DNA from: an uncultured cyanobacterium
Lineage (GTDB): Bacteria > Cyanobacteriota > Cyanobacteriia > PCC-6307 > Cyanobiaceae
Length of the DNA stretch: 10,457 nt
Assembly: GCA_903921295.1 (NCBI GenBank)
Contig: CAIXOZ010000053.1
Span: 1-10,457 of the forward strand
Direction: 5' to 3'
Shown: positions 1-6,138 of the stretch, piece by piece
Position numbering within the stretch: the first letter of the stretch is position 1
Layout of the letters: every line of letters begins with the position of its first letter
Made by a program: the position numbers and the translations under genes
The notes under the pieces: model-generated
Database searches by the model: none
What the model saw: the letters and a program-made list of their open reading frames with translations, nothing else
Told to the model about the DNA's origin: nothing

Positions 1-505
1 CTCCGAAGCCTCTTCTATCGCCAACGAGATCCTCGCCGAATTCATCGGTGCTGATACCGATCGGGTTGAGATCATCTTCACCAAGTTCATCAATCTGGTG
101 AACTCAAAGCCTGTCGTTCAGACCCTGCTTCCCCTGGACCCCCAGGGCATTGCCAGTCAGGATGATGAGATCTTCCGTCTCACCACCCGCGAAGGTCAGC
201 TCCGGGTTGAGAAGGACAAGGCTGTGAACGCTGAGCCCCCGATCGCCTCCGATCTGGTGTTTGATCAGAGCCCCGATCAGCTTCTGAATGCGCTTCTGCC
301 CCTCTACCTCCAGAACCAGCTGCTGCGTTCCCTTCAGGAAGCTGCTGCCAGCGAGCTGGCCAGTCGGATGACGGCAATGAACAACGCCAGCGACAACGCC
401 AAGGCTCTCGCCAAGACTCTGACCCTTGATTACAACAAGGCTCGTCAGGCTGCGATCACCCAGGAAATCCTGGAAGTGGTCGGCGGTGCTGCTGCGATGA
501 GCTGA
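1..505 (+). CDS. atpC: ATP synthase F1 gamma subunit, C-terminal part (5' end outside window)
   Basis: This is the central rotor-stalk subunit of the F1 ATP synthase, which couples thylakoid (and plasma membrane) proton flow to ATP synthesis. The reading frame is open from base 2 and gives 167 residues, about half of the usual cyanobacterial length of roughly 315. The early part, from NSKPVVQTLLPLDPQG to EIFRLTTREGQL, is the extra segment that cyanobacterial and chloroplast gamma subunits carry and most bacterial ones lack. The chloroplast thiol-switch cysteines are absent here, and no cysteine occurs anywhere in the visible part, as expected for cyanobacteria. The C-terminus (SELASRMTAMNNASDNAK...LTLDYNKARQAAITQEILEVVGGA) is the highly conserved helix that runs through the alpha3beta3 hexamer. 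In cyanobacteria the gene for gamma is called atpC. It is probably the last gene of its transcript, because an intrinsic terminator follows 23 bases after the stop. Confidence 0.97.
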   Translation, partial: SEASSIANEILAEFIGADTDRVEIIFTKFINLVNSKPVVQTLLPLDPQGIASQDDEIFRLTTREGQLRVEKDKAVNAEPPIASDLVFDQSPDQLLNALLPLYLQNQLLRSLQEAAASELASRMTAMNNASDNAKALAKTLTLDYNKARQAAITQEILEVVGGAAAMS

Positions 506-528
506 GCTCCTTCCGCTCGCTTTTCATG

Positions 529-552
529 AACCGGCCCCAGGGCCGGTTTTTT
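529..552 (+). terminator. Intrinsic (Rho-independent) terminator after atpC
   Basis: A perfect 8-bp stem (AACCGGCC at 529-536 pairing with GGCCGGTT at 541-548) closes a 4-base loop (CCAG) and runs directly into a T tract (547-552). It lies 23 bases after the atpC stop codon. Its T tract ends only 22 bases before the GTG chosen as start of the next gene, so little room is left for a separate promoter downstream. Confidence 0.9.
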
Positions 553-574
553 ATTGTCCTGGAGTCCGCTTTCT

Positions 575-1318
575 GTGGTTGCGGTGACGTCCGATCTGGT
601 GATCACCAGCCTCTTCCCTCTGGCCCTCGGTCAGGCGCATCTGTCCATCGATCCGCTCGATACAGCGGTTCTGATGCAGGCGATCCTTGGCTTACGCGAT
701 CAGGCCCGGTCCAATCCAGATCCCGACTGCGCCTGGACCGGCGATCTGCAGGGCATCTGGCAGTTCCATCGCCATCCTGATGCCCGGGGGCTCGTGTCGC
801 TGGTGGTTGCTCAGGCCTGGGCCTATCTGAGCGGTCTCGGCTTTTCGACCTCGGCCGTGGCATTGCACCTCCAGCGCTGCTGGCCTGTCGTCAGCGAGCC
901 TGGGCAGCTGGTCGGTCGTCACCACCACCCCAATGCCCATCTCAGTGCGGTGCTCTATCTCAATGGCGATGGCAGCGGACGCAGCGGATGCCTGCGCCTT
1001 TTCCCCCATCAGTTCTGCAATGAACTGGTGCCTGGTCTTGCCGTTGGTCACGACGGGCCGATCGATCCCCTGCATTCCCTCAACCGTGCCTGGGTGGATC
1101 TTGCACCGGTCGCCGGACTGCTGGTCCTGTTTCCTGCCTCCACCGATCACGCCGTGCTCGTCAACGACAGTGACGACCTGCGCTTCTCGATCAGTTTCGA
1201 CTTTGTCTTGACCGCGCCGGCAGGTGTGGGTGATCAGGGGGCACCCCCGGAATATCTGGCCCCCCATCCCAGCCGCTGGCAGGCCCTTGATCCCCCTGCT
1301 GCTGGTGCTGAGGCATGA
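575..1318 (+). CDS. Putative 2OG-Fe(II) oxygenase (2OG-FeII_Oxy_5-like)
   Basis: The protein resembles the double-stranded beta-helix oxygenases of the PF13759 type, which use 2-oxoglutarate, O2 and Fe(II); its substrate is unknown. With a GTG start at 575 it has 247 residues. The N-terminal ITSLFPLALGQAHL resembles the family's opening strand. The core has a histidine cluster HHHPNAHLSAVLYL (H116-H118, H122), then GLLVLFPASTDHAV with a distal histidine (H192), then RFSISF with an arginine (R203) in the place where the family binds the 2-oxoglutarate carboxylate. Which residue fills the acidic position of the iron triad is not clear to me, because the first motif reads H-x-H-P-N rather than H-x-D. 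The start is uncertain. GTG 575 has a GGAG nine bases upstream; TTG 554, GTG 584 and GTG 599 are alternatives, and TTG 554 sits right at the terminator. The ferredoxin gene follows 25 bases downstream. Confidence 0.75.
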   Translation: MVAVTSDLVITSLFPLALGQAHLSIDPLDTAVLMQAILGLRDQARSNPDPDCAWTGDLQGIWQFHRHPDARGLVSLVVAQAWAYLSGLGFSTSAVALHLQRCWPVVSEPGQLVGRHHHPNAHLSAVLYLNGDGSGRSGCLRLFPHQFCNELVPGLAVGHDGPIDPLHSLNRAWVDLAPVAGLLVLFPASTDHAVLVNDSDDLRFSISFDFVLTAPAGVGDQGAPPEYLAPHPSRWQALDPPAAGAEA

Positions 1319-1343
1319 TCGACCGCCTACCCCTCTGCATTTC

Positions 1344-1667
1344 ATGAGCGCGATTCATCGCATTTCCGTCGATTTCAACGGCAGCGTGCAGACCTTCAAC
1401 GGCGCTGAGGATCAGACGGTACTGGCGGCCGCAGAAGCCGCGGGGATGGCCTTGCCCAGCTCCTGCTGCTCAGGCGTCTGCACCACCTGTGCTGCCGTGG
1501 TCCGGGAGGGCTCGGTGCATCAGCCTGACGCGATGGGGGTCAAGGCTGAGCTGCAGCAACAGGGGTATGCCCTGCTCTGTGTCGCCTACCCCCGCACCGA
1601 TCTGACCCTCGTCGCCGGGCAGGAGGATGCCCTTTATGAAGCCCAGTTCGGTCAGTTCCAGAAGTGA
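1344..1667 (+). CDS. Plant-type [2Fe-2S] ferredoxin
   Basis: This is a small soluble electron carrier of 107 residues, a little longer than photosynthetic PetF proteins (about 97-99). The cluster ligands are complete and canonically spaced: C41-x4-C46-x2-C49-x29-C79, in the contexts SSCCSGVCTTC and LLCVAYP. An additional cysteine, C42, lies directly beside the first ligand. The C-terminal tail EDALYEAQFGQFQK extends past the usual end. The loop SSCCSGVCTTCA differs from the main photosynthetic ferredoxin (typically SCRAGACSTCAG), so this is probably a divergent paralogue serving a dedicated partner rather than the main acceptor of photosystem I. ATG 1344 is chosen because the protein then begins at the first beta strand (IHRISVDFNG) and because upstream extension would run into the oxygenase gene. 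It lies 25 bases behind that gene and is probably co-transcribed with it, which makes the oxygenase a candidate electron-transfer partner by position only. Confidence 0.93.
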   Translation: MSAIHRISVDFNGSVQTFNGAEDQTVLAAAEAAGMALPSSCCSGVCTTCAAVVREGSVHQPDAMGVKAELQQQGYALLCVAYPRTDLTLVAGQEDALYEAQFGQFQK

Positions 1668-1690
1668 GGGCTTCTGCAGGAGCGCTTCCG

Positions 1691-1715
1691 AGGCACCGTT
1701 GCCTGGGATCCCAGG
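1691..1715. repeat. Overlapping inverted repeats between ferredoxin and M23 peptidase genes
   Basis: Two inverted repeats share bases 1702-1704. The first is AGGCA-CCGT-TGCCT (1691-1704), a 5-bp stem with a 4-base loop. The second is the perfect 14-bp palindrome CCTGGGATCCCAGG (1702-1715). They cannot form at the same time in RNA. No T run follows, so this is not a standard intrinsic terminator. It lies in the 128-base gap 1668-1795, the largest non-coding stretch in the window. I see no convincing promoter hexamers there, although the stretch around 1741-1760 is the locally most A/T-rich part. A repressor or processing site is possible. Confidence 0.4.
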
Positions 1716-1795
1716 TTGCTCTGCGGTAATCTCCCCCTTCAGCTTTTCGTAAGTTTGCGTTGCGGCTCCTGATCCTTCGACCGGGCGCTCCGTCC

Positions 1796-2587
1796 ATGTC
1801 CCTGCAGTTGAGGAAGAGGTGGCTGGCGGCGGCTCTGCCGCTGGGCCTCTTCGTTTCTGGTCCTGGGAGCCGCGACGGCCTTCTGGTGGCTCCATTCTCA
1901 CGTGGTCCCGGGACGCCGCCTCCCCGCACGGAGAAGGAGCGCCTGATCAGCCTCGGCCAGAAACTCTCGCAACTTGAGCAGCAGCTTGCCCGTCTCGGGG
2001 TGAAGCCGGCTTCCGGTATCGGAGGGCGCGGTGGCCCGGAACTCCCCGTGACCCTCGCCGATCTTGAGCAGGAATCCGAAAGACTCAGCGATCGGGTCCA
2101 GGTGCTCTCCACCCATCGTGAAGCCCTGAGCACCCAGCTCAGACGTCGCTATGACCTGGCGCTGCCCCTCGCCAACCTGCCGTTGGGGGTGCCGCTGCGC
2201 GGCGGGTTTGATTACACCTCCGGCTTCGGTCTGCGCTCTGATCCCTGGACCGGCGCCGCCACCGCCCACAACGGTATTGATCTTGCGGCTGATCACGGGG
2301 CCACGATCGTGGCCAATGCCCCCGGTCGCGTCGTGGCCTGTGAGTACCGTTCCGGCTACGGTCTGATGCTCGAGATCAATCACGGGGGCGGTCTTGCCAC
2401 CCGTTACGGCCACCTGTCTGCCTGTCGGGCGAAGCCCGGCGAGCTCGTGCTCCGTGACCAGTCGATCGCCGCTGTGGGCAACAGTGGGCGCAGCACCGGT
2501 CCGCATCTGCACTACGAGGTGCTGATCAAGGGGCGAGCCATCGACCCTGCCCCTCTGGTCTGGCTGTCTTCCGCCCCTCCTGTCTGA
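1796..2587 (+). CDS. M23 family (LytM/lysostaphin-type) peptidoglycan endopeptidase, exported
   Basis: A zinc metallopeptidase predicted to cut peptide cross-links of peptidoglycan in the periplasm. From ATG 1796 it has 263 residues. It begins with a basic N-terminus and hydrophobic stretch (RKRWLAAALPLGLFVSG, about residues 6-22) that looks like a signal peptide or signal anchor. A charged, heptad-like region follows (about 45-69 and 86-118), typical of the coiled-coil spacers of EnvC/Csd-like M23 proteins. The catalytic domain spans about 135-255. Zinc ligands appear as H158 and D162 (HNGID) and H239 (HLH at 237-239), with the catalytic-type H206 in RYGHL; all are present, so it is likely active. 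A TTG start at 1760 would add 12 residues but gives a poorer signal peptide. The bactofilin gene starts five bases after the stop. M23 peptidase plus bactofilin is a recurring pair in bacteria, seen for example with CcmA and Csd1 in Helicobacter, and serves cell-shape control. Confidence 0.9.
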   Translation: MSLQLRKRWLAAALPLGLFVSGPGSRDGLLVAPFSRGPGTPPPRTEKERLISLGQKLSQLEQQLARLGVKPASGIGGRGGPELPVTLADLEQESERLSDRVQVLSTHREALSTQLRRRYDLALPLANLPLGVPLRGGFDYTSGFGLRSDPWTGAATAHNGIDLAADHGATIVANAPGRVVACEYRSGYGLMLEINHGGGLATRYGHLSACRAKPGELVLRDQSIAAVGNSGRSTGPHLHYEVLIKGRAIDPAPLVWLSSAPPV

Positions 2588-2592
2588 CTGTG

Positions 2593-3069
2593 ATGCATCC
2601 CCTCCTCACCAAGGTCCTTGATGGCCTGCGGCGTCCCTGGCAGGTTCTCGCTGAGCGCCGGATCCGTCACGTGATGACCCTGGTGGCGTCCGTGACGCAG
2701 CTCGAGGGCTCGATTGAATCCAAGGGCAGCCTGAGGATCGAGGGTTCTCTCGTGGGTGATGTCTGCATTGAAGGAGCCCTTGAGGTGTTGCCGGAGGCTT
2801 CGATCAAGGGCCTGGACATCCACTGCCAGGATCTGCTGCTTGCGGGATCCATCGAGGCTGATGTCGTCGCCAGCGGCTCGGTGCGGATCCTCCCTGGGGG
2901 GTGTCTGCGCGGCAGCCTGCGTTGCCTGAGCCTGCAGGCTCCCGCAGGAGCCTGCTTCGAAGGACCGATCAGCGTCGGCAACTCCGGTGCGGATCGCGAC
3001 CCCCTGGACAGGGGCAACACCTTCTCGGGTGTTCTTGCACCGATGTCCAGCCTTGATGCCCCGGCATGA
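2593..3069 (+). CDS. Bactofilin (polymer-forming cytoskeletal protein, DUF583/PF04519)
   Basis: Bactofilins are cytosolic right-handed beta-helix proteins that polymerise without nucleotide into membrane-associated filaments and position cell-wall enzymes. This one has 158 residues, within the usual range. The core, about residues 35-128, shows the repeated short turns with glycine and alternating hydrophobic residues (LEGSIESKGSLRIEGSLVGD, then IEGALEVLPEASIKG, ILPGGCLRGSL). The N-terminal 30 residues are basic and amphipathic (LLTKVLDGLRRPWQVL...RRIRHVM) and could contact the membrane. The C-terminal 25 or so residues are polar and probably disordered. It has five cysteines (C58, C78, C104, C111, C121), all in the core. 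GTG 2590 directly precedes ATG 2593; I chose the ATG. It lies five bases behind the M23 peptidase stop, and its own stop overlaps the next start by ATGA, so the unit is translationally coupled. The neighbouring M23 enzyme is its likely functional partner. Confidence 0.88.
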   Translation: MHPLLTKVLDGLRRPWQVLAERRIRHVMTLVASVTQLEGSIESKGSLRIEGSLVGDVCIEGALEVLPEASIKGLDIHCQDLLLAGSIEADVVASGSVRILPGGCLRGSLRCLSLQAPAGACFEGPISVGNSGADRDPLDRGNTFSGVLAPMSSLDAPA

Positions 3070-3263
3070 GGCTGGAACCTCTCGACCTCTGGTTGGAACT
3101 GCCCGCAACGGGTCCTTTGCTTCCTCAGATTCAGGCCTGCCTTCGCGAGCGGCTCGGTGAAGCTGCCCTGCCGTTGCGCTGGGCGATCACGGCGGCGGAA
3201 TCCGGCGGGGGGCGGCGGCGCCTGCGGATCGAGGCGGTGGTTCTGCATCCGGAGCCGCGATGA
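3066..3263 (+). CDS. Small protein of unknown function (65 residues), coupled to bactofilin and DUF3326
   Basis: I do not recognise this protein. It has 65 residues, no signal peptide, no membrane segment and a single cysteine. The sequence reads as a beta strand (LDLWLELP), an amphipathic helix (LLPQIQACLRERLGE), a second strand (LRWAITAAE), a Gly/Arg-rich turn (SGGGRRR) and a final strand (LRIEAVVLHPE), which would suit a small alpha/beta fold. That it is real is supported by its setting: the ATG overlaps the bactofilin stop by 4 bases (ATGA, 3066-3069), and its own stop overlaps the DUF3326 start in the same way (3260-3263). Such back-to-back coupling is hard to explain by chance. Its function is unknown; a role with its two neighbours is inference from position only. 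Confidence 0.7.
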   Translation: MRLEPLDLWLELPATGPLLPQIQACLRERLGEAALPLRWAITAAESGGGRRRLRIEAVVLHPEPR

Positions 3264-4339
3264 GCGTGACCTTGTTGCCGCCGCCCTTGCCCACGCTGAT
3301 GCTGATTCCCACGGGCATCGGTTGTGAGCTCGGCGGCTACGCCGGTGATGCCCTGCCGGCAGCGCGACTGCTCGCTGCCGCCAGCGGTTGTCTGATCACC
3401 CACCCGAATGTGATGAATGGCGCCTCCCTGTACTGGAGTGATCGCCGCATCCATTACGTCGAAGGTTGGAGCCTCAATCGTTTCGCCGCCGGTGAGCTGG
3501 TGTTGCGGCCGGTACCCCGGCAGCGCATCGGTCTGTTGCTGGATGTCGGCATTGAGGAGGGGTTGCGCCATCGCCATCTGCAGGCCGCCGATGCCTGCCG
3601 CGCCAGCCTCGGTCTGGAGATCGGCCCCGTGGTCACCACGGATCAGCCGCTTCAGGTGCAGCTGCAGCAGGGCCCCAGCGGCAGCAGCTGGGGGACCCTG
3701 GCCCATCCCGGTGCCCTGTGGCGGGCCGCCGAGTCCCTGGTTGCTGCCGGGGCCACCGCGCTGGCGGTGGTGGCCCGGTTCCCGGATGACATCGGCAGCG
3801 AGGCTCTGTCCGCTTACCGGCAGGGCTCCGGTGTCGATGCACTGGCGGGCGCTGAAGCCGTGATCAGCCATCTGCTCAGCAGCCGCTTCGGCCTCCCCTG
3901 CGCCCATGCACCGGCGCTGGCCCCCTTGCCCCTTGAGCCCGATCTCGATCCACGGGCGGCGGCGGAGGAGCTCGGTCACACCTTCCTGCCCTGTGTTCTG
4001 GTCGGTCTCAGTCGCGCCCCATCCCTGGTGGCCCCCGAGGCCTTCCGTCCCGGTGATCTGGAGGGTGATCAGCTCGGCGCGGTGGTGGTCCCGGCTGGAG
4101 CCCTTGGCGGTGAGGCGGTGCTCGCCGCCCACGCCCGCGGTGTGCCCCTGATCGTCGTCACCTCCAACCGCTCCGTGCTCTCGGTCGACGCGGAGTCCCT
4201 TGGACTGGGTGCGGAGGCACCGGTGCTTGAGGTCGCCAGCTATGCCGAAGCCGCTGGCGTCGTGCTGGCTCTTCGTGAGGGGATCAGCCCGGCGGCACTG
4301 CAGCGACCGCTCAGTCGCTCAGCCGCGCCTGGCGACTGA
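3260..4339 (+). CDS. DUF3326 family protein (function unknown)
   Basis: A 359-residue protein of the DUF3326 family, which I know from cyanobacteria and plastid-bearing organisms and for which no function is established. Recognisable family signatures are IPTGIGCELGGYAGDALP (about 16-33), LITHPNVMNGASLYW (45-59), IHYVEGWSLNRFAAGE (64-79) and RIGLLLDVGIEEG (89-101). Further along come SGSSWGTLAHPGALW (140-154), a segment rich in Ala/Val (GATALAVVARFPDD, 164-177) and VVVPAGALGGEAVL (275-288). The HPNVMNG and GIGCELGGYAGDA stretches look like ligand-binding or catalytic loops, but the ligand is not known. There is no signal peptide or clear membrane span, so it is probably cytosolic. It starts inside the stop of the 65-residue gene (ATGA) and is the last gene of the M23-bactofilin unit. 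The facing nadE stop is only 47 bases away. Confidence 0.85.
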   Translation: MSVTLLPPPLPTLMLIPTGIGCELGGYAGDALPAARLLAAASGCLITHPNVMNGASLYWSDRRIHYVEGWSLNRFAAGELVLRPVPRQRIGLLLDVGIEEGLRHRHLQAADACRASLGLEIGPVVTTDQPLQVQLQQGPSGSSWGTLAHPGALWRAAESLVAAGATALAVVARFPDDIGSEALSAYRQGSGVDALAGAEAVISHLLSSRFGLPCAHAPALAPLPLEPDLDPRAAAEELGHTFLPCVLVGLSRAPSLVAPEAFRPGDLEGDQLGAVVVPAGALGGEAVLAAHARGVPLIVVTSNRSVLSVDAESLGLGAEAPVLEVASYAEAAGVVLALREGISPAALQRPLSRSAAPGD

Positions 4340-4386
4340 CCCGGGCCCTGGTCCTGATGCCGGGAGGGAAACGGCAGGCGCCGGGT

Positions 4387-6138
4387 TCAGAGGGCCGCGA
4401 TCGGCATTCTCCATCCGTTGCCGAAGGCGCGCCGGCTCACCTTGATCAGCGGCGGTGCCTGGCGCCGTTTGAATTCCGCCCGCCGCAACAACCCCTGAAT
4501 CCGATCGGCCAGGGCCGGGTCGATGCCTTCCGCCACAAGATCCTCCGGGCTGCGCAGGTCTTCGATGTAGGCCTTCAGCACCCGATCCAGCAGGGGGTAA
4601 TCGGGAAGCGAATCGCTGTCCCGCTGATCCGGTCGAAGCTCGGCGCTGGGCGGTTTGCTGAGGATCGCCTCGCCGATCAACGGCCCGTCGGCGGGCAGGC
4701 CGAGCTCCCGACGGCAGTCGGTGGCCTCCGGGCTGTCCAGCCAGGCGCAGAGGGCGAAGACGGTGGTCTTGTAAAGATCGCCGATCACGGCCAGGCCACC
4801 GTTCATGTCGCCGTACAGCGTGCAGTAGCCCACCGCCAGCTCGGATTTGTTGCCCGTGCTCAGCAGCAGATGGCCCTGTTGGTTGGCGAGCGCCATCAGC
4901 AAGGTGCCGCGGATGCGGGATTGGAGGTTTTCTGCGCTCACCCCGGTGGTTCCACCACTGAGCACGGGGGTCAGGGCCTGATCAAACCCCTGCATCAGCG
5001 GTTCGATCGGCACGGTGGCGCGCGGGATTCCCAGCCGGTTGGCCAGGGCCAGGGCGTCGTCGATCGATCCCAGGGAGCTGTAGGGCGACGGCAGCAGCAG
5101 GGACTGCATGCGCTCGGGTCCGAGAGCGGCGGCACCGATCGCCGCCACCAGGGCGGAATCGATGCCGCCACTGAGGCCGAGCAGGGCCGAGCGAAAGCCG
5201 CACTTACGGGCGTAATCGGCCACCCCCAGCACCAGCACCCGAAACACCTGCTCGAGCGACGGCGGAGACGATGCCGTCAGCGCGATCGAGCCCTCCCCGA
5301 TCCCAGCCCCTGCCGACGGCTGGGCCGCCCCCGGCTCGGTTCGGACCGGCGCTGAAGGGTCCGGTGCCACCCAGAGATGCACTGCCTCCCTGGCGAAGGG
5401 CAGCGCGGTCGCCAGGGCACCGTTGGCCGCCACCACGAAGCTGGCGCCATCGAAGACGAGGTCGTCGTTTCCACCCACCTGGTTGACATAGACCACGGGA
5501 CAGCGGAGCCGGCGGGCTGCTGCCGCCGCCAGCTGTCGGCGCTGATCAGCCTTGCCGATGCCGAACGGCGAGGCTGAAAGATTGAGCAGCAGGTCCGGTC
5601 GCAGGGGTTGCAGGGCTTCGATCGGGTCGGGACCCTGCAAGCGTTGGCCAGCGATGTCCGGTTCGACCCACAGGTCCTCGCAGATCGTCAGGCCCAGGCG
5701 CCAGTCCCTGCCATCCAGGTTGAGTGCCAGCAGCGAGGGCTCGCTGGCGGGCCGGAAGTAACGGCGCTCATCGAACACGTCGTAGCTCGGCAGCAGGTGC
5801 TTGCGCGCCACCACCCGCCAATGGCCGTCATGAATCAGGGCGACGGCATTGTGCAGGTTGGGGAGGTCCGCATCGGCACACGGTTCCACGATCCCCACCA
5901 GCACCGCCAGGCTTGGATCGAGGTTCTGAGAGAGCTGATCGAGCACACGCCGTTGCTGCTCCACCAGGGACGGCCTCAACAGCAGATCGCGGGGTGGATA
6001 GCCCCAGAGCATCAGCTCGGAACCCACCAGCAGCTGGGCGTTCTGGCGCGCTGCCTCGCGGCAGGCCCGTTCCAGTCTGGCGCCGTTGCCCTGCAGGTCT
6101 CCCACCAGGGGATTGAGCTGGGCCAGGGCCAGGAGCAT
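4387..6138 (-). CDS. nadE: Glutamine-dependent NAD+ synthetase
   Basis: This enzyme makes NAD+ from deamido-NAD+, ATP and ammonia taken from glutamine; it is the last step of NAD+ synthesis, in the cytosol. It has 583 residues in two domains. The N-terminal glutaminase (nitrilase/CN-hydrolase fold, about 1-260) has the catalytic triad residues E41 (GSELMLWGYPPRDLL), K113 (RKHLLPSYDVFDERRYF) and C153 (TICEDLW). The C-terminal synthetase (about 294-583) has the ATP-pyrophosphatase P-loop SGGIDS (323-328) and the family stretches RIRGTLLMALAN (408-419) and LLSTGNKSELAVGYCTLYGD (425-444). Both activities therefore appear intact, and it should not need free ammonia. A Pro/Ala/Gly-rich linker (about 258-292) joins the domains. 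The ATG shares one base with the nadD stop (TGATG, 6136-6140), so the two are co-translated in pathway order. Confidence 0.96.
   Translation of the reverse strand: MLLALAQLNPLVGDLQGNGARLERACREAARQNAQLLVGSELMLWGYPPRDLLLRPSLVEQQRRVLDQLSQNLDPSLAVLVGIVEPCADADLPNLHNAVALIHDGHWRVVARKHLLPSYDVFDERRYFRPASEPSLLALNLDGRDWRLGLTICEDLWVEPDIAGQRLQGPDPIEALQPLRPDLLLNLSASPFGIGKADQRRQLAAAAARRLRCPVVYVNQVGGNDDLVFDGASFVVAANGALATALPFAREAVHLWVAPDPSAPVRTEPGAAQPSAGAGIGEGSIALTASSPPSLEQVFRVLVLGVADYARKCGFRSALLGLSGGIDSALVAAIGAAALGPERMQSLLLPSPYSSLGSIDDALALANRLGIPRATVPIEPLMQGFDQALTPVLSGGTTGVSAENLQSRIRGTLLMALANQQGHLLLSTGNKSELAVGYCTLYGDMNGGLAVIGDLYKTTVFALCAWLDSPEATDCRRELGLPADGPLIGEAILSKPPSAELRPDQRDSDSLPDYPLLDRVLKAYIEDLRSPEDLVAEGIDPALADRIQGLLRRAEFKRRQAPPLIKVSRRAFGNGWRMPIAAL

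Noticed and set aside
1760..1795. TTG start at 1760 for the M23 peptidase
   Set aside because: ATG 1796 gives a more usual signal peptide with the basic residues directly before the hydrophobic stretch; the extra 12 residues have no support.
3189..3222. G-rich stretch in the 65-residue gene that could suggest a G-quadruplex
   Set aside because: Most runs are only GG, and they are explained by Gly/Arg codons (SGGGRRR); evidence for a structured element is too weak.
4339..4386. Possible shared terminator between the convergent DUF3326 and nadE genes (ACCCGG at 4339-4344 and CCGGGT at 4381-4386)
   Set aside because: The arms are only 6 bp with a 36-base loop, and no T run lies on either side. 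The 47-base gap holds nothing else I can support.
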